Source: DASZTV01 sp035548055 (lineage in GTDB: Bacteria; Actinomycetota; Actinomycetes; JAFAQI01). From it: a stretch of DNA of 64,000 nucleotides. The stretch spans positions 31,535 through 95,534 of the forward strand of contig DASZTL010000108.1 of NCBI GenBank assembly GCA_035548055.1. Reading direction: 5' to 3'. The first letter of the stretch is position 1. Each line of letters begins with the position of its first letter. The position numbers and the translations under genes are program-made. Shown here one piece after another: positions 1 to 8,372 of the stretch. The notes beneath the pieces were generated by a model that made no database searches, was not told where the DNA came from, and saw only the letters and a program-made list of their open reading frames with translations.

Positions 1-1142
1 GGCAATCCGAGCACGCGCTCACCGATGATGTTGCGCTGGATGTCCGACGTCCCACCTGCGATCGTCTCCGTGTAGGAGAACAGGTAGTCCTCGTCCCAGG
101 TGGCGGTGGTGATGCCCGGCAGATCAGAGCCGGGACCGACGATCTCCAGCGCAAGCCGCATCAGACGCTGCCGGAGCTCCGTGTAGGCCAGCTTGACCAG
201 CGACCCCTCCGGGCCTGGCACCGCGAGATCCGAGTTGCGCATCGCGTTGGTGTAGGTCAGCGCTCGCAGCGCGGCGATCTCGGCACGTGCGGTTGCGAGC
301 CGCTCGATCAGCTCGGGCCGGTACGCCGCCGCGTCGGTCTGCTGCAGATAGCCGGCCAGCCGCTCGGCGATCGCGGCGAGCTGCACCTGCCCGTGGGTGA
401 ACGCCGTGCCTCGCTCGAACGACAGCGTCGACATCGCGACCCGCCAACCATCGTTGATCGCGCCGACGACGTTGGCGAGTGGGATCCGGACCTCGTCGTA
501 GAAGACCTCGCAGAAGTGGCTGAGCCCGTCAAGGGTCTTGATCGGGCGGATCGTGATGCCGGGCAGCCGCATGTCGCAGATCACCCAGGTGAGGCCCTTG
601 TGCTTGGGGACGCTCGGATCGGTGCGCAGGAGCAGCTCCTGATAGTCCGCCAGGTCGGCGAAGCTGGTCCAGAGCTTCTGCCCGGTGACGACCAGGGCGT
701 CGCCGTCGACCACGCCAGTCGTGCGCAGCGAGGCCAGGTCGGAGCCGGCCTGTGGTTCAGAGAATCCCTGGCACCACAGCGCCTCACCGCGCAGGATCCT
801 CGGCAGGTGAAACGCCTTCTGATCCTCGGTGCCATTGGCGATCAGCGTCGGGCCGGCGTGATTAACCGCGACGAACCGGCTGTCGATGTCCGGGGCGCCG
901 ATCAGTGCGCACTCCTCGAGCCAGATCAGCTGCTGCAGGACGGGCAGCCCGAGTCCGTCGTACTCCTTCGGCCAGGACACCCCCGCCCAGCCGCCGGCCC
1001 ACTGCCGTCGTTGCCACTCGAGGTCGAACTCCCGCATCGCCGGGCCGTCGTTGGGTCGCGGCTCACCGGGGTAGTTCGCGCGCAGCCACTCCCGCGCCGC
1101 CTGCCGAAAGGCCAGGTCCGCCGGCGCGAGGGCGAGCTCCAT
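1..1142 (-). CDS. Acyl-CoA dehydrogenase (3' end cut by window edge)
   Basis: FAD-dependent alpha,beta-dehydrogenation of an acyl-CoA thioester. The reading frame starts at an ATG at 1142 (MELALAPADLAFRQ) and runs off the window at position 1. Family features include GFSEPQAGSDLASL for substrate/FAD contact, the WTS..ADYQELLLRT strand, and the C-terminal AGGTSDIQRNIIGERVLGL block, which normally lies a few residues from the end, so the gene is nearly complete. It is the last gene of a minus-strand operon behind an SCP-X-type thiolase and an OB-fold protein, suggesting beta-oxidation of a bulky acyl-CoA such as a steroid or isoprenoid side chain (inference). The exact substrate cannot be read from the sequence. 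Confidence 0.93.
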   Translation of the reverse strand, partial: MELALAPADLAFRQAAREWLRANYPGEPRPNDGPAMREFDLEWQRRQWAGGWAGVSWPKEYDGLGLPVLQQLIWLEECALIGAPDIDSRFVAVNHAGPTLIANGTEDQKAFHLPRILRGEALWCQGFSEPQAGSDLASLRTTGVVDGDALVVTGQKLWTSFADLADYQELLLRTDPSVPKHKGLTWVICDMRLPGITIRPIKTLDGLSHFCEVFYDEVRIPLANVVGAINDGWRVAMSTLSFERGTAFTHGQVQLAAIAERLAGYLQQTDAAAYRPELIERLATARAEIAALRALTYTNAMRNSDLAVPGPEGSLVKLAYTELRQRLMRLALEIVGPGSDLPGITTATWDEDYLFSYTETIAGGTSDIQRNIIGERVLGL

Positions 1143-1163
1143 CTGGTGAGAGAGACGGAACTG

Positions 1164-2366
1164 CTAAGCGGCGGTCTTCTCGAGGATGTGAACGCCGCAC
1201 GCCGAGCCGAGACCGATGACGTGTGCGAGGCCGAGCTTGGCGCCCTCGATCTGTCGGTCGCCCGCCTCACCGCGCAGGTGGTGGCAGACCTCCCACACGT
1301 TGGCGATGCCCGTCGCGGCGATCGGGTGTCCCTTGGACTGGAGCCCGCCCGACACGTTGACCGGCGTGCTCCCGGTGCGATGCGCGGCACCCGACTCGAA
1401 GAAGTCGACGGCGTTCCCCTCGCTGCACAGCATCAAGTTGTCGTAGTGCACGAGCTCTGCGGTCGCGAAGCAGTCGTGCAGCTCGACGAGGTCGAGGTCT
1501 TCCGGCCCAACGCCCGCCTTCTCGTAAGCCTGCTTGGCCGCGTTGCGGGTGAGCGTGTTGACGTTCGGGAGGATCTGGCAGCCGGCCTCGTACGGATCGG
1601 TGGTGAGGACGGAGGCCGCAATCCGGATCGCTCGCTTGCGCTGGTCATCCGACAGCGTCTTCAGCTTCTCGTCGCTCACGAGGACGGCCGCGGCCGCGCC
1701 ATCACAGTTCGCCGAGCACATCGGCCGCGTGTTCGGGTAGGCGATCATCATGTCGCCCATGATCTGCTCGACAGACATCGCCTTGGTGTAGGCCGCCAGC
1801 GGGTTCAGCGTCGAGTGCATGTGGTTCTTCTCGCTGATCCGGGCGAACAGCTCGAAGCTGACCCCGCCGTACTTGTGGCCGTACTCCATGCCGATCTGGG
1901 CGAACGTGCCCGGCATGTTCTCCGTGCCGACCCGCCCGTCGAGGCCCATGATCGCGCCCTGCCTGCCGGACGGCTCCCAGGTGTCGCCCTGCTTCTTCGG
2001 GCCACCGACGCCGAGCAGACCGGCGCCGGAGAGCTTCTCGACACCGACCGCGAGACCCATGTCGACCTCGCCTGACTTGATCGCCATGACCACGGTGCGC
2101 AATGCAGTCGCACCGGTCGCGCAGGCGTTGGCGACGTTGTAGACCGGGATGCCGGTCTGGCCGATCTGCTTCTGCAGCTGCTGACCGAGCGCGCCGCCGC
2201 CCATCAGGTTGCCTGCCGCGAGAATGCCGATGTCGCGCATCGACACGCCGCCGTCGGCGAGCGCTCCGCGCGCTGCCTGCGCGGCAAGCCCGACCGAGTC
2301 GATCTCGGGGTGCTTGCCGAACTTCGTCATCGTGATCCCGAGGATCCAGACGTCGCCGCTAGCCAT
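1164..2366 (-). CDS. SCP-X-type thiolase / lipid-transfer protein
   Basis: Thiolase-superfamily protein of 400 aa. The start is the ATG at 2366 (MASGDVWILGITMTKFG) because an AAGGAG ribosome site lies just upstream; an upstream in-frame start would lose it. Thiolase landmarks are NACATGATAL (nucleophilic Cys), ELHDCFATAE and GGLQSKGHPIAATG (catalytic His). The C-terminal GLGSACGVHIL region differs from biosynthetic thiolases and is typical of the SCP-X branch. The partner OB-fold gene is immediately upstream; in steroid degradation such pairs (Ltp2 with the DUF35 protein ChsH2) form acyl-CoA aldolase complexes, so thiolysis or retro-aldol cleavage are both possible. Confidence 0.9.
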   Translation of the reverse strand: MASGDVWILGITMTKFGKHPEIDSVGLAAQAARGALADGGVSMRDIGILAAGNLMGGGALGQQLQKQIGQTGIPVYNVANACATGATALRTVVMAIKSGEVDMGLAVGVEKLSGAGLLGVGGPKKQGDTWEPSGRQGAIMGLDGRVGTENMPGTFAQIGMEYGHKYGGVSFELFARISEKNHMHSTLNPLAAYTKAMSVEQIMGDMMIAYPNTRPMCSANCDGAAAAVLVSDEKLKTLSDDQRKRAIRIAASVLTTDPYEAGCQILPNVNTLTRNAAKQAYEKAGVGPEDLDLVELHDCFATAELVHYDNLMLCSEGNAVDFFESGAAHRTGSTPVNVSGGLQSKGHPIAATGIANVWEVCHHLRGEAGDRQIEGAKLGLAHVIGLGSACGVHILEKTAA

Positions 2367-2376
2367 TGCCTTCTCC

Positions 2377-2784
2377 TTACGCGGGCGCGAACCCGAAGCC
2401 GATGGCCTCGGTTCCAGCGCTGTCGGTTCCAAGGGAGTACGTCGTGAGGCGCACCTTCATTCCGAGCTTCACGTGCTCGGGGTCCGGCGTCACATCGATG
2501 AGGTTGCCGCGCACCGGCGTACCGCCGCAGTCAATGACGGCGGCAACGAACGGCGCATCCACACCAGGCGGCGCGTAGGCGACGATCGTGAACGAGGTGA
2601 CCTCTCCCTCGGTCGGCACATCGACCGAGCGGAAGACGGCCTCGAAGCAGCTCGCGCACGCGTCACGGTGGTCGAAGTAGCGAGCGCTGCAGACGGTGCA
2701 TTCTTGCGCAACCAGGTGCGGCTCGGGCTCGAGCGCCAGGTAGTCGACGAGCGGGATCCGGGTGGCGGTGTCGGTGGTAGTCAT
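2377..2784 (-). CDS. Zn-ribbon OB-fold (DUF35) protein
   Basis: Protein of 135 aa with an N-terminal zinc ribbon formed by C29, C32, C43 and C46 (CTVC and CASC) followed by an OB-fold (EGEVTSFTIVAYAPP, VAAVIDCGG, RGNLIDV, GMKVRL). DUF35 proteins bind acyl-CoA and form complexes with SCP-X thiolases. Its TAA stop sits within the ribosome-binding region of the thiolase gene, so the two are translationally linked. It is the first gene of the OB-fold, thiolase, acyl-CoA dehydrogenase operon. Confidence 0.9.
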   Translation of the reverse strand: MTTTDTATRIPLVDYLALEPEPHLVAQECTVCSARYFDHRDACASCFEAVFRSVDVPTEGEVTSFTIVAYAPPGVDAPFVAAVIDCGGTPVRGNLIDVTPDPEHVKLGMKVRLTTYSLGTDSAGTEAIGFGFAPA

Positions 2785-2861
2785 CGAATGGCATCATCAC
2801 ATACAGATCACTACGACGCCGAAGTACCTGCCAGGTCCGCGGCGACAGGAAAGGAGCGGGC

Positions 2862-3176
2862 GTGCCACTGAAGTCAGGGCAGCGGCTGCGCAGCCAGGTC
2901 TGCACCACGGAGGTCATCGTCGTGCGGGTCCCGGCGGACGACATCACGCTCTCCTGCGGCGGTGCGCCGATGGTCGAGCTGGGCACGGACGTCGCCGAGG
3001 GCGGTACGCCGGCGGCCGGGCTCGACGAGGGCACGCTGCTCGGCAAGCGGTACACGACGGATGATGCCGACGGCACCCTCGAGCTGCTGGTGACGAAGGG
3101 CGGCGACGGCACCCTCGCCGGCAACGGCGTGCCGCTGGTCACCAAGGAGTCGAAGCCACTGCCGTCGAGCGACTAG
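2862..3176 (+). CDS. Conserved hypothetical protein, 104 aa
   Basis: Small soluble protein beginning at GTG 2862, preceded by AAGGAG at 2851-2856. Visible features are KSGQRLRSQVCTTEVIVVR, an LSCGGAPMVEL segment with a second Cys, LGKRYT and a C-terminal PLPSSD. I recall similar short proteins in mycobacteria and other actinomycetes beside acyl-CoA metabolic genes but know no assigned function. No signal peptide or membrane segment is present. It diverges from the OB-fold/thiolase operon with a 77-bp intergenic region that must hold both promoters. Confidence 0.8.
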   Translation: MPLKSGQRLRSQVCTTEVIVVRVPADDITLSCGGAPMVELGTDVAEGGTPAAGLDEGTLLGKRYTTDDADGTLELLVTKGGDGTLAGNGVPLVTKESKPLPSSD

Positions 3177-3199
3177 CACCGCGCGACCAACCCACCCTC

Positions 3200-4054
3200 A
3201 TGAGTGCTCCTGCCGCCCCGGCGTGGTTCGAAGCCGCCATTGCAAAGGTGCCGACCCACCACGACATCGAGGTCGACGGCGTGCGCATCCACTACCGAGC
3301 CTGGGGCGAGAAGGGCGACCTCCCCGGCGTGGTCCTGCTCCATGGCGGCGCGGCTCACTCCGGATGGTGGGATCACATAGCGCCACAGCTTGCCGGCAAG
3401 CGACGCGTGATGGCCGTCGACCTGAGCGGGCACGGCGACAGCGAGTGGAAGCCGGAGTACGACCGGTCGCAGTGGGCGCGCGAGGTGGTCGCCGCGGTGC
3501 GCGCCGAGGGACTCGATCCGGCGGTCTTCGTCGGCCACAGCATGGGTGGCTGGGTGTCGGTGTTCGCCGGGGTCGTCGAGCCGTCCGCCGTACGGGAGAT
3601 CGTCGCCATCGACTCGCCGTTCACCGAGGTGCCGCCGGAGGAGGAGCCGATCGCCGCCCGCCGGCCACCGACGAAGGTCTACGCGTCCCTGGACGACGCC
3701 ATCGCGCGCTTCCGCACCGTGCCGCCACAGGACGGCAACCTTGACTACGTCTCCCACCACATCGCGGTCGAGTCGCTCCGCCGAGTCGAGGGCGGCTGGA
3801 CCTGGAAGTTCGACCCGGGGATCTTCGGACAGCGCGGTTGGGTACGCAACCTGCTTCCCCGCCTCGAAGCGCCGCTCACCCTCATCCGCTGCGAACGCGG
3901 CATGGTCGAGGACCCGATGGTCGAACGAATCTCCGAGCTGCATCGACACGGCGTCAACATCGTCACACTCCCGAAGGCCGGACACCACGCGATGTGCGAC
4001 CAACCGGAGGCGCTGGTAGCGACCCTGCGGCCACTCCTCGACGCGATCACCTGA
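3200..4054 (+). CDS. Alpha/beta-hydrolase
   Basis: A 284-aa alpha/beta-hydrolase-fold enzyme. The oxyanion-hole motif HGGAAHSGWWDH follows the third strand, DLSGHGDSEW follows, and the nucleophile elbow is GHSMGGW with Ser in the centre. The C-terminal KAGHHAMCDQP carries the catalytic His. It lies 23 bp downstream of the 104-aa gene and is probably cotranscribed. It resembles esterases and C-C bond hydrolases of aromatic or lipid pathways; the substrate is not determinable. Confidence 0.88.
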   Translation: MSAPAAPAWFEAAIAKVPTHHDIEVDGVRIHYRAWGEKGDLPGVVLLHGGAAHSGWWDHIAPQLAGKRRVMAVDLSGHGDSEWKPEYDRSQWAREVVAAVRAEGLDPAVFVGHSMGGWVSVFAGVVEPSAVREIVAIDSPFTEVPPEEEPIAARRPPTKVYASLDDAIARFRTVPPQDGNLDYVSHHIAVESLRRVEGGWTWKFDPGIFGQRGWVRNLLPRLEAPLTLIRCERGMVEDPMVERISELHRHGVNIVTLPKAGHHAMCDQPEALVATLRPLLDAIT

Positions 4055-4169
4055 CCGGACGGCCTTACGGCGTGTAGATCGCGTCGATCCGGACGACCCG
4101 CCCAGGCCGGAACCTGAGCCAGTAGTTGCCGAGACGCCCATAGTGACCGGAAGGCGGCCTTTCCGCGAT

Positions 4170-4664
4170 CTAGGAAGTTGCGCTCGGAGTGCCGATGACC
4201 GACGCCAACGCCGCGCTCACCGGGCCCAGGGTGTGCCCGCAGGCATCGACCGGCAGGTGCGCGATCAGCGCCACCGTCTTCGTTCTCGCGATCACGGTCG
4301 GGAGAAGTTCGGCGTACGCCGGGCAGGCCTGCTGGCCCTTGGCGGCCTCGTCCGGAAGCGACAACGCCGCCAGGAAGCTCTGGAAGCGGGTACTGCCTCG
4401 AACCAGTGAGACGGGGCGGTCCGGGCGGTTGAACGGCTCGGGTGCCGAGACTGGACACACCCGGAGCTCGAGAACGTCGGAAGGCGGCAGCCGCACCGCC
4501 TTGCCGGCCGCTTTCGCGTTGCAGGCGAAAGCGGATAGCTCGGTGCCGCGAATCCCGCGCGGGCCGGCCGAATGACTGCCTCCCCCGTCGCTGCTGCAGC
4601 CGGCCACAACGGCCACGGCCGCCGCGGCGACGGCGAGTCGACCTAGACGGTAGGAAAGCCGCAT
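4170..4664 (-). CDS. Putative lipoprotein
   Basis: Short secreted protein. From the ATG at 4664 it reads MRLSYRLGRLAVAAAAVAVV then AGCSSDGGG, a signal peptide with lipobox VAGC, so it should be a diacylglycerol-anchored lipoprotein of about 164 aa. An in-frame ATG at 4691 would add nine residues; the AAGGAG before 4664 is only one base from the ATG, so the start is uncertain. Four cysteines in the mature part may form disulfides. The TAG stop is followed in the same frame by 34 sense codons with aromatic-rich residues (see findings). No family is recognised. Confidence 0.7.
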   Translation of the reverse strand: MRLSYRLGRLAVAAAAVAVVAGCSSDGGGSHSAGPRGIRGTELSAFACNAKAAGKAVRLPPSDVLELRVCPVSAPEPFNRPDRPVSLVRGSTRFQSFLAALSLPDEAAKGQQACPAYAELLPTVIARTKTVALIAHLPVDACGHTLGPVSAALASVIGTPSATS

Positions 4665-4703
4665 GCTCCTTGGACGTGCGCGACAGCTCATCGGTTCGCG
4701 GGA

Positions 4704-6068
4704 TCAGCCCGCCGGCGGGTCGAAGGTCACGGCTCGACGAACCGTTGAGGTCGATGCGCCGAGCGTGTACTGCTGCTGGCGGTCAGGCGGGCCGAGATCG
4801 ACGCTGAACTTGATCCGGCCGCGAGCGTCAACGCGTACCTCCCGTCGAGTCGCCCCGCGAAGCTCCACGCGATGGAGCTTGCCGAACAGCGGCGGCGTCG
4901 TGACGGTCGTCAGGCCCGACCCAGTGACAGTCACTCTTCGGTCCCCCACGACACGCAACACAAGGAACTCGAGGGCCCGCCGCGAGTCCGCGGCAACGCG
5001 CCAGCCATAGCTGCGAAACCGTGGCTCGATCGATCGGTAGCTGAACGAGCGTGGGTCGGTAGCCGGATGTGCGAATTGTCGAGCCAGCACGCGCAGGGTG
5101 TCCGTGATCTCTCGTTTGAAGTTCGGCGGGGTGTGACAGCCAGGACCGTAGTCCTCCCAGAGATGCGGGATGTGCAACGCGTTGAGCTTGCGAGTGAAGT
5201 TGAGGCTGCCCTGATGAACCCCGGCCTCGATGACGCAGGACGGGCTGTCCGCCGACAGGAGGTGCTCGCCGATGCCCGGGTTGGGAAAGCCGTTCGCCGT
5301 ACGTACCTGCACCCGTGTTCGTCTCAGGTTCGCCGCGAGGTCAGTCGGGTTGTGGCCGTGCCAGCGAACGCCCTGCGTTGCCTGGGACCCGTAGATCGCA
5401 TCGACCGCCCCGCCCTGAAAGGTCGGGCTAGCGCTCAGAACCGCGGCGATCGGCTGGAAGTTGGTATCGACCGCACCGGACAACGTGGCGGCCTCGCCGA
5501 ACAGATCGGGGTGACGGGCGGCGAGCATCATCGCGCCGTACCCGCCCATGGAGACGCCGATCACGGCCCGCTCGGCGCGCGTCGGAATCGTGCGGAACCG
5601 ACGGTCGATCAGCGGGATCAGCTGGTCGATGACAAAGGTCTCGTAAGCGGGCGCACCCTTCGCGCCGCCGTTGTACCAGTCGCTCCACCACCCGCTGTCA
5701 CCATTCGGCGACACCGCGATCGCAGGAAAGCGCCGAGTCAGCTTCACGCCGTCGACCACATGATTCAAAGACGCGTAGGTGTTCATGATGCCGGCGAGGA
5801 AGTAGGTCACGGGCCAGCGCTTGTGCGGGTGCGCGTGGTAGCCGACCGGCAGGTCCACGTCGACCTTGGTGGGCGTGGTGAAGGCCGGTGTACGAAGCGT
5901 CAGCTCGACGACCCGGGACCCCTGTCGCTCCACCTTGACGAGCTGTACGCCGTGAGCTTGCGCGACAGCCCGCTGGGGCGACGTCGCGCTCAGCGGACCA
6001 CCCGTTGGCAACGTGACCGCGGTGCCGGCAACGAGCGCAGTGACAACCAGACGAACCCCTGCAGGCAC
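4704..6068 (-). CDS. Secreted esterase (esterase D / antigen-85-like)
   Basis: Exported alpha/beta-hydrolase of 454 aa starting at GTG 6068. Residues 1-30 form a signal peptide. The catalytic region contains WPVTYFLAGI, PNGDSGWWSDW and the nucleophile elbow GVSMGGYGAMMLA, as in the putative-esterase family that includes mycolyltransferase-like proteins and S-formylglutathione hydrolases. HIPHLWEDYGPGCHTPPNF supplies the His. A C-terminal domain of about 110 residues is beta-rich. A TAGTGT box at 6080-6075 lies exactly six bases before the GTG, indicating a leaderless message. It is probably a cell-envelope or extracellular ester hydrolase. Confidence 0.82.
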   Translation of the reverse strand: MPAGVRLVVTALVAGTAVTLPTGGPLSATSPQRAVAQAHGVQLVKVERQGSRVVELTLRTPAFTTPTKVDVDLPVGYHAHPHKRWPVTYFLAGIMNTYASLNHVVDGVKLTRRFPAIAVSPNGDSGWWSDWYNGGAKGAPAYETFVIDQLIPLIDRRFRTIPTRAERAVIGVSMGGYGAMMLAARHPDLFGEAATLSGAVDTNFQPIAAVLSASPTFQGGAVDAIYGSQATQGVRWHGHNPTDLAANLRRTRVQVRTANGFPNPGIGEHLLSADSPSCVIEAGVHQGSLNFTRKLNALHIPHLWEDYGPGCHTPPNFKREITDTLRVLARQFAHPATDPRSFSYRSIEPRFRSYGWRVAADSRRALEFLVLRVVGDRRVTVTGSGLTTVTTPPLFGKLHRVELRGATRREVRVDARGRIKFSVDLGPPDRQQQYTLGASTSTVRRAVTFDPPAG

Positions 6069-6093
6069 CAGCCGACACTAGTGCGGCGCACCG

Positions 6094-7311
6094 CTAACCC
6101 AGCGCGCCGGACTCGCGATGTGTCGTCACCTCGTTCCACTCCATCCCGAGCTCGAGCAGGACCTCCTCGGTGTGCTGCCCGAGTTCCGGCGCGGCTCGGC
6201 CTGACGACGTCGGCTCACCGTCGAACTGGTACGGCGGCGCGACGAGCCGGAACGAGCTCCCGTCACCGCGGGTCACGTCGCTCAGGTAGTGGTTGGCGGC
6301 GACCTGCTCGTCCTCGTGCAGCTCGGTGAAGCTCTGTGCCGCCGACCAGACGCCGCTGAACCCGGCCAGGATCTGCCGCCACTCGTCGAGGGTCTTCGCC
6401 GCGAAGATCGCATCCAGCTCGGCGACGCACGCTCGCCGGTTCTTGTAGCGGGCAACCTGGTCGACGTACCGCGCATCGTCTGCCAGCTCGGGGCGTCCCA
6501 TCAACCCGCACAGCTCCGGCCAGAATCGATCGGACTGCAGGCAGACCAGCGAGATCCACCGGTCGTCGGAGGTTCGGTAGAAGCTCGCGATCGGGTTGCC
6601 GGCGTTCTTGCGATCCGCGCGGAACAGCTGTCCGGTGTAGGGCGCCGCGACGATGTCGGGACTCATGCTCCACATCCCGGCGTTGAGCAACGACACGTCG
6701 ACGACGCCACCCTCGCCGGTGCGCTCGCGACGGAACAACGCCATCGCGACGGCACCTGCGATGTAGCTCGAACCTTGCAGGTCGTAGAACGCGGCCGGTT
6801 GCATCGCTGGGCTCTCGGTGCCGGGCTCGGTCAGCTTGTACATCGCGCCGCCGCCGGCCCACGCGGCCGCGGCGTCGTACCCGCCGACGTCGACCTTCGG
6901 GCCGGCGCTCCCCCAGCCCGACCCGCGCACATAGACAAGGCGCCGATTCACCGCGCACAGGTCGTCGACGTCGATGCGCATCCGCTCGCGCAACTTCGGC
7001 AGGTAGCTGGTCAGGAACACATCCGCGGTCTCGATCAGTCGCAGCAGCAGGTCGTGGCCGCCGTCGGACTTCAGGTCGAGGGTGACGCTGCGCTTGCCGT
7101 GGTTCGGAATCTCGATGAACGGGTTGGGTCCGCCCTCGGACTGGCTGAGCAGGTTCATCAGCCCGCGCTGCGGATCGCCGGTCGGCGGCTCGATCTTGAT
7201 GACGTCGGCACCCAGGTCCGCCATGATCGCGCCGGCACCCGGGACGAACGTCCAGGCCGCGACCTCGACGACGCGGACGCCGTCGAAGGGCTTGTTCCCC
7301 GCCTTCACCAC
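6094..7311 (-). CDS. CaiB/BaiF family CoA-transferase
   Basis: Class III CoA-transferase of 405 aa, moving CoA between carboxylic acids. Seen are VRVVEVAAWTFVPGAGAIMADLGADVIKIEPP at the N-terminus, NHGKRSVTLDLKS, the SGWG..GPKVDVGGYD segment and FYDLQGSSYIAGAVAMAL with the catalytic Asp at the usual place, then RTGEGGVVDVSLL. The start is one of two consecutive GTG codons (7311 or 7308). It is divergent from the zinc alcohol dehydrogenase with only 20 bp between them, so their promoters overlap. It is likely to activate an acid intermediate for beta-oxidation. Confidence 0.93.
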   Translation of the reverse strand: MVKAGNKPFDGVRVVEVAAWTFVPGAGAIMADLGADVIKIEPPTGDPQRGLMNLLSQSEGGPNPFIEIPNHGKRSVTLDLKSDGGHDLLLRLIETADVFLTSYLPKLRERMRIDVDDLCAVNRRLVYVRGSGWGSAGPKVDVGGYDAAAAWAGGGAMYKLTEPGTESPAMQPAAFYDLQGSSYIAGAVAMALFRRERTGEGGVVDVSLLNAGMWSMSPDIVAAPYTGQLFRADRKNAGNPIASFYRTSDDRWISLVCLQSDRFWPELCGLMGRPELADDARYVDQVARYKNRRACVAELDAIFAAKTLDEWRQILAGFSGVWSAAQSFTELHEDEQVAANHYLSDVTRGDGSSFRLVAPPYQFDGEPTSSGRAAPELGQHTEEVLLELGMEWNEVTTHRESGALG

Positions 7312-7331
7312 GCGGCGTAGCGTAACGATCC

Positions 7332-8372
7332 ATGCGCACCTTCACCGCTCGGGCGACCGCTGGCCCGAAGGCGCCCTTCGAGCGAACCACGATCGAGCGG
7401 CGCGACCCCGGACCGAACGACATCGTCATCAAGATCGCGTACGCCGGGATCTGCCACTCCGACATCCACACGGCGCGCAACGAGTGGGGTCCGGCAATGT
7501 TTCCGCTGGTGCCGGGCCACGAGATCACCGGCATCGTCGAGGAGGTCGGCGCCGACGTCACCCGCTACGCGGTCGGTGACCGGGTCGGCGTCGGCTGCAT
7601 GGTCGACTCCTGCCGCGAGTGCGAGAACTGCGCGATCGGCGAGGAGCAGTACTGCGTGCCAGGCAACATCGGCACCTACAACGCCATCGGCAAGGACGGG
7701 CTTCCGACCGCCGGTGGCTACTCGTCGCACATTATCGTCGACGAGGCCTTCGCGCTGCGGATCCCGGACGCCCTCGACCTCGATGTGGCCGCGCCGCTGC
7801 TCTGTGCGGGCATCACGCTCTACTCCCCGCTCCGCCATTGGGCGGCCGGCCCCGGCAAGAAGGTCGCGATCGTCGGCTTCGGCGGGCTCGGCCACATGGG
7901 CGTGAAGATCGCCGCAGCGCTGGGCGCGGAGGTCACGGTCTTCTCGCAGACGCTCGCCAAACGGGACGACGGCCTGGCATTCGGCGCGACGAACTACATC
8001 GCGACACGCGACATGTCGGTTCTGAAGCCGCTCGCCAAGTCCTTCGACCTCGTCGTGAGCACCATCTCCGCGTCGTGGTCGATCGACCGCTACCTGCAGC
8101 TGCTGCGCCTCGACGGCACGCTGGTCAACGTCGGAGCGCCGCCGGAGCCGATGTCGGTCGGCGCCTACAACCTGATGACCAACCGGCGCAGCCTGGCCGG
8201 ATCCGGGATCGGTGGCATCCGTGAGACGCAGGAGATGCTCGACTTCTGTGCCGAGCACGGCCTGGGCGCGACGATCGAGACGATCAGCGCCGACCAGATC
8301 GACGAAGCGTGGGATCGCGTGGTCGACAGCGCCGTGCGCTACCGCTTCGTCATCGACGCAACGACCGTCTGA
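7332..8372 (+). CDS. Zinc-dependent NAD(P) alcohol dehydrogenase
   Basis: Medium-chain dehydrogenase of 346 aa. Catalytic zinc ligands are in GICHSDIH and GHE, structural zinc ligands in CRECENCAIGEEQYC, and the dinucleotide fold in IVGFGGLGHMGVKIAAALGAEV. The pattern resembles the cinnamyl-alcohol/YahK (AdhC) branch that acts on aromatic and medium-chain aldehydes. A TAGCGT box at 7318-7323 lies eight bases before the ATG. The last 23 bp overlap the convergent surface-protein gene. Confidence 0.94.
   Translation: MRTFTARATAGPKAPFERTTIERRDPGPNDIVIKIAYAGICHSDIHTARNEWGPAMFPLVPGHEITGIVEEVGADVTRYAVGDRVGVGCMVDSCRECENCAIGEEQYCVPGNIGTYNAIGKDGLPTAGGYSSHIIVDEAFALRIPDALDLDVAAPLLCAGITLYSPLRHWAAGPGKKVAIVGFGGLGHMGVKIAAALGAEVTVFSQTLAKRDDGLAFGATNYIATRDMSVLKPLAKSFDLVVSTISASWSIDRYLQLLRLDGTLVNVGAPPEPMSVGAYNLMTNRRSLAGSGIGGIRETQEMLDFCAEHGLGATIETISADQIDEAWDRVVDSAVRYRFVIDATTV

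Noticed and set aside
393..2075. A 560-codon plus-strand frame across the acyl-CoA dehydrogenase and thiolase genes.
   Set aside because: It spans two real genes on the other strand and has shadow-type composition.
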